Shown here: positions 32,456 to 41,904 of the stretch, piece after piece
Layout: each line of letters opens with the position of its first letter
How positions within the stretch are numbered: the stretch's first letter is position 1
NCBI GenBank assembly: GCA_017599285.1
Contig: JAGFXX010000001.1
Coordinates: 310,001-374,000, forward strand
Direction of reading: 5' to 3'
Origin: Cereibacter azotoformans
Lineage (GTDB): Bacteria > Pseudomonadota > Alphaproteobacteria > Rhodobacterales > Rhodobacteraceae
Length of the DNA stretch: 64,000 bases
Program-made: the position numbers and the translations under genes
The notes under the pieces: model-generated
Database searches by the model: none
Told to the model about the DNA's origin: nothing
The model's input: only the letters and a program-made list of their open reading frames with translations

Positions 32456-32709
32456 GCCCGCGGCGGGGTCTGTGCTGCGATGCGGCATGAGGGCGGGTGT
32501 CGCGCTCGCACCGCGCCGGAAGAGCGTCTGATCGTGTCCGCCGGATCGCAGGCCCCGCGGAACGGGCCGGGTCCTCCACCTGCGGCACCGCGGGTGCGAC
32601 GACAGGGAAATTGTGGGCCGTCCCTGATCGGCGCATCGTCCGCGTCAGGCCGCGACTCGTGCGGCATCAGGCGGCTCGGCGCCGCGACCGCAGACCCAAG
32701 GAGCTTGCC
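32456..32709. other. Intergenic region between ppaC and a small plus-strand gene
   Basis: This is the rest of a 314-bp gap between divergent genes. Apart from the ppaC promoter at its left edge and the AAGGAG ribosome site at 32698-32703, I see no gene, repeat or hairpin that I can support. No convincing plus-strand promoter was found. Confidence 0.4.
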
Positions 32710-32823
32710 ATGCGCGACCCGCGCTCTCACCTGCCCTACGAACTCGTCCTGGCCGAGCTGAGCCGCTCGCTCAAGCCCGCGGCTGTCTTCACCAGCCTCT
32801 TCGGCGCGCCCGGCCGCGGGTGA
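32710..32823 (+). CDS. Small protein of 37 residues, unknown function
   Basis: ATG at 32710 with AAGGAG (32698-32703) six bases upstream, one of the best ribosome sites in the window. The product starts MRDPRSHLPYELVLAELSRS and ends FTSLFGAPGRG. The middle could form one amphipathic helix; there is no membrane segment. A GC-rich hairpin follows 12 bases after the stop. I do not recognise the protein. The strong ribosome site and terminator make translation likely. Confidence 0.6.
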   Translation: MRDPRSHLPYELVLAELSRSLKPAAVFTSLFGAPGRG

Positions 32824-32834
32824 TCCCCAAGGCT

Positions 32835-32868
32835 GTCGGGGTGGCGCTCCGCCTGCGGCCGCCCCGAC
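32835..32868. terminator. Hairpin between the small gene and the convergent TraB-family gene
   Basis: GTCGGGGTGGC (32835-32845) pairs with GCCGCCCCGAC (32858-32868) over 11 bp with one G-U pair and a 12-base loop. There is no U-run on either side, so it may be a weak terminator for both genes. Confidence 0.5.
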
Positions 32869-32875
32869 GACAGGA

Positions 32876-33862
32876 TCAGCCGAGCGGCTCGATCCGGTAG
32901 CCCGCCCGGTCCAGCAGTTCCAGCACGCCCTCCTGCCCCGGCAGGTGCAGGGCGCCCACCGCAACCACCACCGGGCCCTTGGTCGCGGCCTCTTCGATCA
33001 CCGGCAGCCAGCCGTGGTTGCGCCGGCTGATCAGCGTCTGCTCCATCCGCGCGAATTCGGCATCCGCCGCCTCGGGCGTGTAGCCGGGCATGTCGTGCGC
33101 CTCGATCCGCATGTATTCCCAGACCAGGCGCGATTGACCGGCAAAGTAGCGGTCGGCCAGCGTCACGGCGAGATCCTCGACCCGATCCTCGAGCGGCAGC
33201 GCCGTCCGAATCATGGCCAGCTGCTCTTCCGGCGTCAGTTCGGCAAAGAGGTCGAAGACCGTGTTCCAGGGCTCGAGCGACCGAACCGGCACCCCCGCAT
33301 CCTCGGCCGCGCGCATGGCGAGCCTGTCGAGCCCGTCGGGGTTTTTGGCCGCCTCGACGGCGCAGGGCGGCAAGGCGAGCGTCATCGAGACATACCAGGG
33401 CTGGAACTTCGAGGCGAGCACCGGGGGAACGCCGCGGGCGCGCAGCGCGTCCGACAGGGTCTGCCATTCCTCTTCGCTCAGCACCTCGGGCAGGGTGGGC
33501 CCGTCCGAGATCATCAGAGACGGATCGCGCGCCATCGCCTCCTTCAGCCGGGCTTCCTCTTCGGGGCCCGCCTCGACCAGCAGCGCCGAGGCCTCCGCGA
33601 TCAGCGGCCGCAGCCGCTCGAGACTGGCGGCGTGCCGGGGGTCCGCCAGGTGGTAGGTGCCCGCGATCACGACCTGCCGCCCGTCGCGCGTGGCGCGCCA
33701 GAAGTTGCCCGTGGCGTAGGGCTGGGCGGCGGCCTCGGCCTCGACGCGCTCGCGCGCCTCGGACGGCAGGGCCGCGATCAGGTCGGTTCCGGTGCAGGCG
33801 GCCTGCGCCGCCGGGGCCGAGAGAAGGAAGAAAACACAGAGAAACTTCGTGAGACGCGCCAT
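32876..33862 (-). CDS. TraB/GumN-family protein, secreted
   Basis: A 328-residue protein with a signal peptide (MARLTKFLCVFFLLSAPAAQA) and a TraB/GumN-like domain. It has the paired-histidine/glutamate pattern of this putative metalloprotease-like fold: AGTYHLADPRH near residue 65 and VVAVGALHLPGQEGVLELL near the C-terminus. Start at 33862 gives the proper signal peptide; the frame is open to 33994. The role is unknown. Confidence 0.8.
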   Translation of the reverse strand: MARLTKFLCVFFLLSAPAAQAACTGTDLIAALPSEARERVEAEAAAQPYATGNFWRATRDGRQVVIAGTYHLADPRHAASLERLRPLIAEASALLVEAGPEEEARLKEAMARDPSLMISDGPTLPEVLSEEEWQTLSDALRARGVPPVLASKFQPWYVSMTLALPPCAVEAAKNPDGLDRLAMRAAEDAGVPVRSLEPWNTVFDLFAELTPEEQLAMIRTALPLEDRVEDLAVTLADRYFAGQSRLVWEYMRIEAHDMPGYTPEAADAEFARMEQTLISRRNHGWLPVIEEAATKGPVVVAVGALHLPGQEGVLELLDRAGYRIEPLG

Positions 33863-33950
33863 GCACCTTATCCTTTGGAGGGCACGCCAAGGGTGGCACG
33901 CCGTGCCCGCCGCGCCAAGGCCGCGCGTGCATTTTGACGCATCCTCCCCG

Positions 33951-33979
33951 TTGACAGCCGCGTGAGCCTTTCCTATCTC
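33951..33979 (+). promoter_or_regulatory. Promoter of groESL
   Basis: TTGACA (33951-33956), 17 bases, TATCTC (33974-33979). A full -35 consensus just upstream of a CIRCE element. Predicted start is near 33987, so the CIRCE would lie at the start of the transcript. Confidence 0.75.
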
Positions 33980-33987
33980 TCGCGGCG

Positions 33988-34014
33988 TTGGCACTCGCTG
34001 ATGCTGAGTGCTAA
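33988..34014 (+). promoter_or_regulatory. CIRCE element, HrcA operator
   Basis: TTGGCACTC (33988-33996), nine bases, GAGTGCTAA (34006-34014). This matches the CIRCE consensus TTAGCACTC-N9-GAGTGCTAA with one mismatch in the left arm. HrcA bound here would repress groESL until heat shock. Confidence 0.93.
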
Positions 34015-34049
34015 CCGGATTTAACCTGGAACCTAGGGAGTGTTCTCAG

Positions 34050-34337
34050 ATGGCTTTCAAACCGCTGCATGACCGTGTGCTGGTCCGCCGCGTCCAGAGC
34101 GACGAAAAGACCAAGGGCGGTCTGATCATCCCCGACACCGCCAAGGAAAAGCCGGCGGAAGGCGAAGTCGTGGCCTGCGGCGAAGGCGCCCGCAAGGACT
34201 CGGGCGAGCTGATCGCCATGTCGGTGAAGGCGGGCGACCGCGTGCTGTTCGGCAAATGGTCGGGCACCGAGGTCACCATCGACGGTGCGGAACTGCTCAT
34301 CATGAAGGAAAGCGACATCCTCGGCATCCTCAGCTGA
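34050..34337 (+). CDS. groES: Co-chaperonin GroES
   Basis: A 95-residue subunit of the heptameric lid of the GroEL chamber. It has [22 protein letters not shown] with the mobile loop and ends in ESDILGIL. The ATG at 34050 follows CTAGGGAG; the frame is open from 34008 but that would overlap CIRCE. Confidence 0.98.
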   Translation: MAFKPLHDRVLVRRVQSDEKTKGGLIIPDTAKEKPAEGEVVACGEGARKDSGELIAMSVKAGDRVLFGKWSGTEVTIDGAELLIMKESDILGILS

Positions 34338-34348
34338 TCCCGAGCTGA

Positions 34349-36061
<1,713 letters not shown>

Positions 36062-36087
36062 GCCTCTGCACCGCAGAGCCGACAGGG

Positions 36088-36115
36088 AAGGGGGCCTTCG
36101 GGCCCCCTTTCTCAT
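36088..36115 (+). terminator. Terminator of groESL
   Basis: AAGGGGGCC (36088-36096), loop TTCG, GGCCCCCTT (36101-36109), then T, CTC and ATTTTG. The rest of the gap up to 36357 is GC-rich with no gene I can support. Confidence 0.85.
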
Positions 36116-36357
36116 TTTGTCCGTTCCGTCTTTGGCAAAGGGGATGCGTTCTGCCTCGTGCCCACGGGACTGCGGCCGGAGCGGTCGCGGAAGCGTCGGG
36201 CCTGTGGATGTGATCCTGCTTGGCCATGCCCGCCTTGCGCCCGATCGACGGCGCGGCCATTCCCGCGCGCCATCGGGCGCTGCCGGGGAGGGCGCGTCCG
36301 AAGCCCGTCCGAGAGTCTGAGGTGCCGGCAGGTCGTCCGGCCGGATGGGCCGGGCCG

Positions 36358-36915
36358 TTACTCGAGGATTTCGGCCGGATCCACGCCCCAGAGCGCCGTC
36401 TTGATCACCCAGCCGCGGTTGCCCTCGGCGCTGACGCGGCACCAGTCGCGGATGCAGGACAGCAGCCGGACCACCACGCCCCGCTGGACATGGACCGTGA
36501 CGGTCGATCCGCTGGCCGGATCCTCATGCAGATCCGCCATTTCGGCCACGACCATTGCGCTGCGCACCCCCGACAGCAGCGAGTAATGCACCCAGCCCCC
36601 GGCGCCCTCGAAATCCTCGACGCGGCGCCAGTGCTCGTATTCCGCCGTCACGCGGAGAGGCATTCCCGCGCGGGTGAAGACCCAGTCGATCCGATGCGTC
36701 AGGCCCGGCCCGCGGCGCGCGTTGCCTTCGGAGGTCTTCAGCGAGACATAGCGCGGCAGGGGAAGGCTCGTGACCGGGCCGACACCGGCGACCGCTGCCG
36801 CCTGGGCCGCCGAGGCGAAGCCAGCGGGATCGTCCGCGGGAACGTCGGCTTCCTGTGCCGTGGCGCCGGTGGCAAGCGCCAGCGCCAACGCGAGCGCCTT
36901 GATCATGCGTCCCAT
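36358..36915 (-). CDS. SH3-like domain protein, secreted
   Basis: A 185-residue periplasmic protein with a signal peptide (MIKALALALALATGATAQ) and two bacterial SH3-like repeats (about 60-120 and 125-180, including VSLKTSEGNARRGPGLTHRIDWVF and a WCRVSAEGNRGWV-type end in the second). Such domains (SH3_3/SH3_4, DUF1058) bind peptidoglycan peptides or act as scaffolds. Start 36915 or Met4 at 36906. It is divergent from the dehydrogenase gene. Confidence 0.78.
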   Translation of the reverse strand: MGRMIKALALALALATGATAQEADVPADDPAGFASAAQAAAVAGVGPVTSLPLPRYVSLKTSEGNARRGPGLTHRIDWVFTRAGMPLRVTAEYEHWRRVEDFEGAGGWVHYSLLSGVRSAMVVAEMADLHEDPASGSTVTVHVQRGVVVRLLSCIRDWCRVSAEGNRGWVIKTALWGVDPAEILE

Positions 36916-37049
36916 CGCTCTTTTCCGCCTTTCACGCAGCCATGCCGTCATGCCGCGCCGTCCTGCCTCTGCCGGGGCTTGTGCCGCGCCCCGCTTGGCG
37001 GCACCTTGCCACCACATGTCCGGATTTGGAAGTGCAGGGGAGACAGAGA

Positions 37050-38036
37050 ATGCCCGTGGAACGCCTTACTGTTGTCGTCACGCGACGCCTGCCGGACGTG
37101 GTCGAGACCCGCCTGAAGGAGCTTTTCGACGTGCAGCTCCGCGACCCGGACACGAAGATGTCGCGGGATGACCTGGTCGAGGCGATGGGGCGCGCGGATG
37201 TGCTCGTGACCTGTCTCAACGACGAGATCGACGCCACCATGCTGGCGCAGGCAAGCCCCAGGCTGAAGCTGATCGCGAACTATGGCGCGGGCGTGGATCA
37301 CATCGATGTGGCCACCGCCCGGCAGCGCGGCATCCTCGTCTCGAACACGCCCGATGTGGTGGCCGAGGACACGGCCGACATGACCCTGGCGCTGATCCTC
37401 GCCGTCACCCGGCGCATCCCCGAAGGGCTCGCCGAGATGCAGTCGGGCAACTGGGCGGGCTGGTCGCCGATGGCGCATCTGGGCGGACGGCTCCGGGGCC
37501 GGCGGCTCGGGATCCTCGGCATGGGGCGGATCGGGCAGGCGGTGGCGCGGCGCGCGAAGGCCTTCGGGATGCAGGTGCATTACCACAACCGCAAGCGCGT
37601 CCGCCCCGAGATCGAGGAGGAACTCGGCGCGACCTGGTGGGAAAGCCTAGACCAGATGGTCACGCGGATGGACATCATCTCGGTCAATTGCCCGCATACG
37701 CCCTCGACCTTCCATCTGCTGAACGCCCGCCGGCTGAAGTTGCTCAAGTCCACCGCGGTGATCGTGAACACCTCGCGCGGCGAGGTGATCGACGAGAACG
37801 CCCTGACGCGCGGTCTGCGCGCCGGCGAGATCGCGGGCGCCGGGCTCGACGTGTTCGAGCACGGGCACGAGATCAACCCGCGGCTGCGCGAACTGCCGAA
37901 CGTGGTGCTCTTGCCGCACATGGGCTCGGCCACGCTCGAGGGACGGATCGAGATGGGCGAGAAGGTGATCCTGAACATCAAGACCTTCGCCGACGGCCAC
38001 CGGCCGCCGGATCAGGTCCTGCCCTCGATGCTGTAA
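37050..38036 (+). CDS. D-2-hydroxyacid dehydrogenase (glyoxylate/hydroxypyruvate reductase type)
   Basis: A 328-residue NAD(P)-dependent enzyme. It has the Rossmann motif LGILGMGRIGQAVARRA (about 150-166), an HNRKR segment just after beta-2 that favours NADPH, and catalytic Arg in NTSRGEV, Glu in the AGLDVFE region and His in LLPHMGSAT. It resembles GyaR glyoxylate reductases. The ATG at 37050 follows GGGGAGAC; the frame is open from 36942. Confidence 0.87.
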   Translation: MPVERLTVVVTRRLPDVVETRLKELFDVQLRDPDTKMSRDDLVEAMGRADVLVTCLNDEIDATMLAQASPRLKLIANYGAGVDHIDVATARQRGILVSNTPDVVAEDTADMTLALILAVTRRIPEGLAEMQSGNWAGWSPMAHLGGRLRGRRLGILGMGRIGQAVARRAKAFGMQVHYHNRKRVRPEIEEELGATWWESLDQMVTRMDIISVNCPHTPSTFHLLNARRLKLLKSTAVIVNTSRGEVIDENALTRGLRAGEIAGAGLDVFEHGHEINPRLRELPNVVLLPHMGSATLEGRIEMGEKVILNIKTFADGHRPPDQVLPSML

Positions 38037-38045
38037 GGCATGGGT

Positions 38046-38074
38046 CGTGCCGCCCGAGCAGGCGGCACGGCTTT
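38046..38074 (+). terminator. Terminator of the hydroxyacid dehydrogenase gene
   Basis: CGTGCCGCC (38046-38054), loop CGAGCA, GGCGGCACG (38061-38069), then GCTTT. It lies nine bases after the stop and just before the convergent gene. Confidence 0.7.
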
Positions 38075-38076
38075 CC

Positions 38077-38898
38077 TCAGAGAGGTTCGACCAGGGCGCC
38101 CGCGGCGAGCCGCTTGGCCCAGGCATGGACGTCGTCGCCGATCCGTTCGCGCAGGTCCTTGACCTGGGCCACCAGCGCCGCGGCGGCGCGCTCGCGCATC
38201 CCGGCCACATGCGACAGGGCGGATTCGCGCACCGGGCGCCAGTCGGTCTCCTCGTCCAGCCGCAGCAGCATCTCGCCGCCGATGTCGCGCACTTCCCAGC
38301 CGAGGCCGTAGAGGTCGAAGCCGTTCGCGCCGCCGGCCTCCTGATCCTCGCGGCGCCGGATCATGTGCATCCGCACATATTCCTCCAGCGCGTTGCGCGT
38401 GCGCTGAAGGATCTCGGCCGCGATCTCGGACCAGCCGGCCGCGAGGTCCGCCTCGAGTTCGCGCCAGGGTGAGGCCGCATCGGTGCGGAAGGCGAGCGCG
38501 TCGCTGTCTGGCCAGCCTGCGATCTCGTAGGCCGAGGCGCCGATCTTCAGGCGGGCGATGGGGTCCGGCCCCTGGCGAGGGGTGTCGGCCGCCGCCACCG
38601 AAGGCGCCGCAGGCTGCGGGCGGCTCTCGGTGTCGCGGCAGAGCACCGCCAGTCCTTCGGGCGTGATGGTCGGGTGACCCTGATCGAGCGTGACGAGCCC
38701 CGCGATCTGCAGGCTCGTGCGTTCGGCAAGTGTCGGCTGCTGGCCTGCTGCCAGCCGCAAGAGGCCGGTCAGCGTATGCGAGGCAGGGGCGCTGTCATAT
38801 TCGCCGATGGCCCCGACCAGGGCCAGCATGCGCTGCGCCGTGGCCTGCGGAAGCGCCGTCTCGGGGGAGATGGGGGCTGGGGCGGCGTTCTCGGTCAC
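38077..38898 (-). CDS. Hypothetical protein of 273 residues
   Basis: I do not recognise this protein. It is soluble, acidic and without signal peptide or membrane segment. The N-terminal 95 residues (MLALVGAIGEYDSA, TSLQIAGLVTLDQGHPTITPEGLAVL) look like a small winged-helix-type fold with ... TITPEGLAVL resembling transcriptional winged-helix strands. A Pro/Ala-rich linker follows (about 95-115), then a helical C-terminal domain (about 120-273). It is alone on its strand, between a convergent dehydrogenase and a divergent small membrane-protein gene. Confidence 0.65.
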   Translation of the reverse strand: MTENAAPAPISPETALPQATAQRMLALVGAIGEYDSAPASHTLTGLLRLAAGQQPTLAERTSLQIAGLVTLDQGHPTITPEGLAVLCRDTESRPQPAAPSVAAADTPRQGPDPIARLKIGASAYEIAGWPDSDALAFRTDAASPWRELEADLAAGWSEIAAEILQRTRNALEEYVRMHMIRRREDQEAGGANGFDLYGLGWEVRDIGGEMLLRLDEETDWRPVRESALSHVAGMRERAAAALVAQVKDLRERIGDDVHAWAKRLAAGALVEPL

Positions 38899-39156
38899 GG
38901 CGGGTCCTCCGTCTTGGATGCTTCAGCACGCAAACGGACAAGCCGTCGCGGGATTTAGAGCGGGCACGGCATGCCGGGCCGCGCAGGCGCAAAAAAACCT
39001 TGCGGGATCCGGCGGCGTTAAGGCCTTGGAAGGGGGCTCCATACTTATTGTTGTAAAGGGCCATCCGCCTGTTGCGGGGTCCGAAGGACGCATTTGCACT
39101 AGGTTTGAGGGCGGCCGGGATCCGTCAGCCGCCCCCACCACAAGCGAGAGACCAGC

Positions 39157-39330
39157 ATGAGCGACAGCCTCACCCTTCGTGCCCCGCGCCACGCGATCGC
39201 CGCCACGGCCCCTGCCGAGGCGGACGAGATCGCCGATCCCGAGGGCAAGCTGCCTTCCGGCTGGTGGCTGCTGCCGGCCGTGATCTGCGGCGTCTGCATG
39301 TGGGTGGCGATCGGGATGCTCATCTTCTGA
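39157..39330 (+). CDS. Small single-span membrane protein of 57 residues
   Basis: ATG at 39157, TGA at 39328-39330. The N-terminal 33 residues are soluble (MSDSLTLRAPRHAIAATAPA, then acidic), followed by LPSGWWLLPAVICGVCMWVA and IGMLIF, a single C-terminal membrane helix. It is probably a tail-anchored inner-membrane protein. The ribosome site is weak (GCGAGAG). It lies 52 bases before the GGDEF-EAL gene and may be in its operon. I do not recognise a family. Confidence 0.62.
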   Translation: MSDSLTLRAPRHAIAATAPAEADEIADPEGKLPSGWWLLPAVICGVCMWVAIGMLIF

Positions 39331-39382
39331 CGGCGCGTCGGGGCGCCTGTGACCAGTTCAGCCTGAAGGAGCGGCTCCGCCG

Positions 39383-41881
39383 ATGACGGAAATGCCCAAT
39401 CTGCGCAGCAGGCTGACGGGCCAGCCCCAGGGCCCGGCCGAGGAGTGCTGGGTGGCGCTGTTCGACGGCGTGGCGCATCCCGTCCTGATCAAGAACTCCG
39501 AGTCGCGCGTGATCTTCATGAACAGCGCGGCCTGCGAGCTGCTCGGATGCCAGCGGGGGGAGCTTGAAGGGCGCGCCGAGCATGAGCTTGTCGGCGGGCT
39601 GACCGCGGCCTGGCTGCGCGATCTCGACGCCGAGGCGATGCGCAGCGGCTCGCTCACCGTCGAGCAGGTGGTGCCGGGGCCCGCCGGCCTGCGCCGCTTT
39701 CTCGTGTCGCGCAAACCGGCCGGAGAGCATCTTGTCGTCACCTTCTTCGAGATCACGGAGCTTCGCCGGACGGAAGAGGCCCTGCGCGAGCGCGAGGCGC
39801 ATCTGCGCGGCCTTCTCGATCTCAATCCTCTGGTTCCCTTCAGCATCTCCCCGGACGGGACGCTCTCGGACATCTCGGACCGCCTGGTGGATCTGACCGG
39901 CCTGCCGCGCGACACGTCTCATGTCGATGACTGGTGGGCGGCCATGCATCCCGACGACCGGCCCGAGCTTCGGGCCGCCTGGGCGCAGGCCGTGCGGGAC
40001 GGGGCCTCCTTCGACGCCGAGCACAGGCTCCGCATGCCGGACGGCCAGTATCGCTGGTTCCGGGCGCGCGTCGTGGCGCGGCGCGATGAGGAGGGGCGGA
40101 TCGACCGCTGGTTCGGCATCCTCGAGGATGTGCATGAGCGCCACCTCTCGCTCGACCATCTGCGCGAGAGCGAGGCGCGCTTTCGCGCCTTCGCCGACGA
40201 TGCGCCGGTCATGATCTGGGTGACGGATGTGGAGGGGCACAATGTCTTCGTGAGCCGGAGCTGGCTGAAGGTCACGGGGCAGTCGCCCGAGGAGGCGGTC
40301 AACGAGGGCTGGGCCGCTGTCATCCACCCCGAGGATCGCGACGCCGTGGTCGCGATCTGGGAGAGCGCCCTGCGCCGCCGAGTGCCCTTCACGAACGAAT
40401 TCCGGGTGCGCCGGCAGGATGGCAGCTGGTGCTGGGTGATCGACGTGGGGCAGCCGCGCGTTCTCGCGGACGGCACCTTCATCGGCTACATCGGCTGCTG
40501 CGTGGACATCAGCGCCCGCCGCCAGGCCGAGGATGACCGGGTGATGGCGCAGCTGCAGGTCTTCCACATGGCGCGCCACGACATGCTGACCGGCCTGCCC
40601 AACCGGCACTATTTCGGCGACTGCTACGAGGAGGCGGTGGCGGCTCTTGCGGCCGGCCGCTCGGTGGCGGTTCACATGCTGGACCTCGACGGGTTCAAGG
40701 CGGTGAACGACACGCGCGGGCATCCGGTGGGCGATCAGGTTCTTCGGCAGGTCGCCGACCGGCTGCGCACCTCGGTGCGCAGCACCGACACGGTGGCCCG
40801 ACTGGGCGGCGACGAATTCGCCGTGATCCAGACGCCGGTCCGGACCGAGCAGGAGGCCTGCGATCTGGCCCGCCGCCTGATCGCGGCCGTCTCGAAGCCG
40901 TTCAACATCGACGGCACCGTGCCCGAGGTGGGGGCGAGCGTCGGCATCGCGTTTGCGCGCGGCCGCGGCGACAGCGCCGAAGAGGTCATGCGCTTTGCCG
41001 ACGTGGCGCTCTATGCCGCCAAGCAGGCCGGCCGCGGCACCTTCCGCGTCTTTGACGAAGCGACCGACATCCATCTCCAGAGCCGGCAGAAGATGAAGTC
41101 GGCGCTGCGGGCGGCCCTGGGGCAGGGCGAGCTGTCGGTGTTCTACCAGCCGCTGATCGGGCTGGCCGACGGGCGCGTCACCGCCTGCGAGGCGCTGATG
41201 CGCTGGCACCGCAAGGGGGCGGGCTGGATCACGCCCGACCAGTTCATTCCCGTGGCCGAAGAGGCGGGCCTGATCGGCGTGATGGGCGAGTGGGTCCTGC
41301 ATGAAGCCTGCGCCCATGCCGCCCGCTGGCCCGACAACGTGTCGCTCGCCGTGAACCTCTCGCCGCTCCAGTTCCACGGCGGCGGGCTCGTCGATGTGGT
41401 CGTGTCGGCCCTGCGCGCCTCGGGCCTTCCGCCCGAGCGGCTGCAACTCGAGATCACCGAGTCGGTGCTGCTCGACCCGACCGACCGCAACATCACGGTG
41501 CTGCAGGAACTGCGCGCGGTGGGTGTGAAGATCGTGATGGACGATTTCGGCACCGGCTATTCGTCGCTGGGCTACCTGCGCAGCTTTCCGTTCGACAAGA
41601 TCAAGGTGGATCGGTCCTTCATCCGCGATCTTCCTCATGCGCGCGAGGCGCTGGCGATACTCAAGGCGGTGGCGGGCCTCGGCCGCAGCCTCGACATGCG
41701 CACCACCGTCGAGGGGGTCGAGACCCAGGCCCAGCTCGATTGCGCCATCGCCGAAGGGGTGGACGAGGCGCAGGGCTTCTTCTTCTCCCGCCCGCTGCCG
41801 GCGCCCGCGATCACCAGCTTCATCTCCGGCCGTCTGGGCCGCAGATTTGCGGCCTCGAAAGGCTCGGAAGGGGCGGCCTGA
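39383..41881 (+). CDS. Cyclic-di-GMP signalling protein: three PAS domains, GGDEF and EAL
   Basis: An 832-residue cytoplasmic protein with PAS-like regions at about 20-130, 140-260 and 265-385, then GGDEF (about 400-555) and EAL (about 565-820). The cyclase signature RLGGDEFAVI is intact. The phosphodiesterase motifs CEALMRW, NLSPLQF, EITESVLL, DDFGTGYSSL and TTVEGVETQ also look intact, so both activities are possible. Sensing is probably of a soluble ligand or redox state through PAS. The start at 39383 follows AAGGAG by 11 bases; Met4 is an alternative. Confidence 0.9.
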   Translation: MTEMPNLRSRLTGQPQGPAEECWVALFDGVAHPVLIKNSESRVIFMNSAACELLGCQRGELEGRAEHELVGGLTAAWLRDLDAEAMRSGSLTVEQVVPGPAGLRRFLVSRKPAGEHLVVTFFEITELRRTEEALREREAHLRGLLDLNPLVPFSISPDGTLSDISDRLVDLTGLPRDTSHVDDWWAAMHPDDRPELRAAWAQAVRDGASFDAEHRLRMPDGQYRWFRARVVARRDEEGRIDRWFGILEDVHERHLSLDHLRESEARFRAFADDAPVMIWVTDVEGHNVFVSRSWLKVTGQSPEEAVNEGWAAVIHPEDRDAVVAIWESALRRRVPFTNEFRVRRQDGSWCWVIDVGQPRVLADGTFIGYIGCCVDISARRQAEDDRVMAQLQVFHMARHDMLTGLPNRHYFGDCYEEAVAALAAGRSVAVHMLDLDGFKAVNDTRGHPVGDQVLRQVADRLRTSVRSTDTVARLGGDEFAVIQTPVRTEQEACDLARRLIAAVSKPFNIDGTVPEVGASVGIAFARGRGDSAEEVMRFADVALYAAKQAGRGTFRVFDEATDIHLQSRQKMKSALRAALGQGELSVFYQPLIGLADGRVTACEALMRWHRKGAGWITPDQFIPVAEEAGLIGVMGEWVLHEACAHAARWPDNVSLAVNLSPLQFHGGGLVDVVVSALRASGLPPERLQLEITESVLLDPTDRNITVLQELRAVGVKIVMDDFGTGYSSLGYLRSFPFDKIKVDRSFIRDLPHAREALAILKAVAGLGRSLDMRTTVEGVETQAQLDCAIAEGVDEAQGFFFSRPLPAPAITSFISGRLGRRFAASKGSEGAA

Positions 41882-41904
41882 CGCGGCGGTGCGTCGGTCA
41901 GGCC
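41875..41904. terminator. Hairpin formed by the two convergent stop codons
   Basis: GGCCTGAC (41875-41882) and GTCAGGCC (41897-41904). The left arm contains the TGA of the GGDEF-EAL gene, the right arm the TGA of the convergent CoA-transferase gene. Stem is 8 bp with a 14-base loop that can form an inner GACGC/GCGTC pairing instead. Confidence 0.5.
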
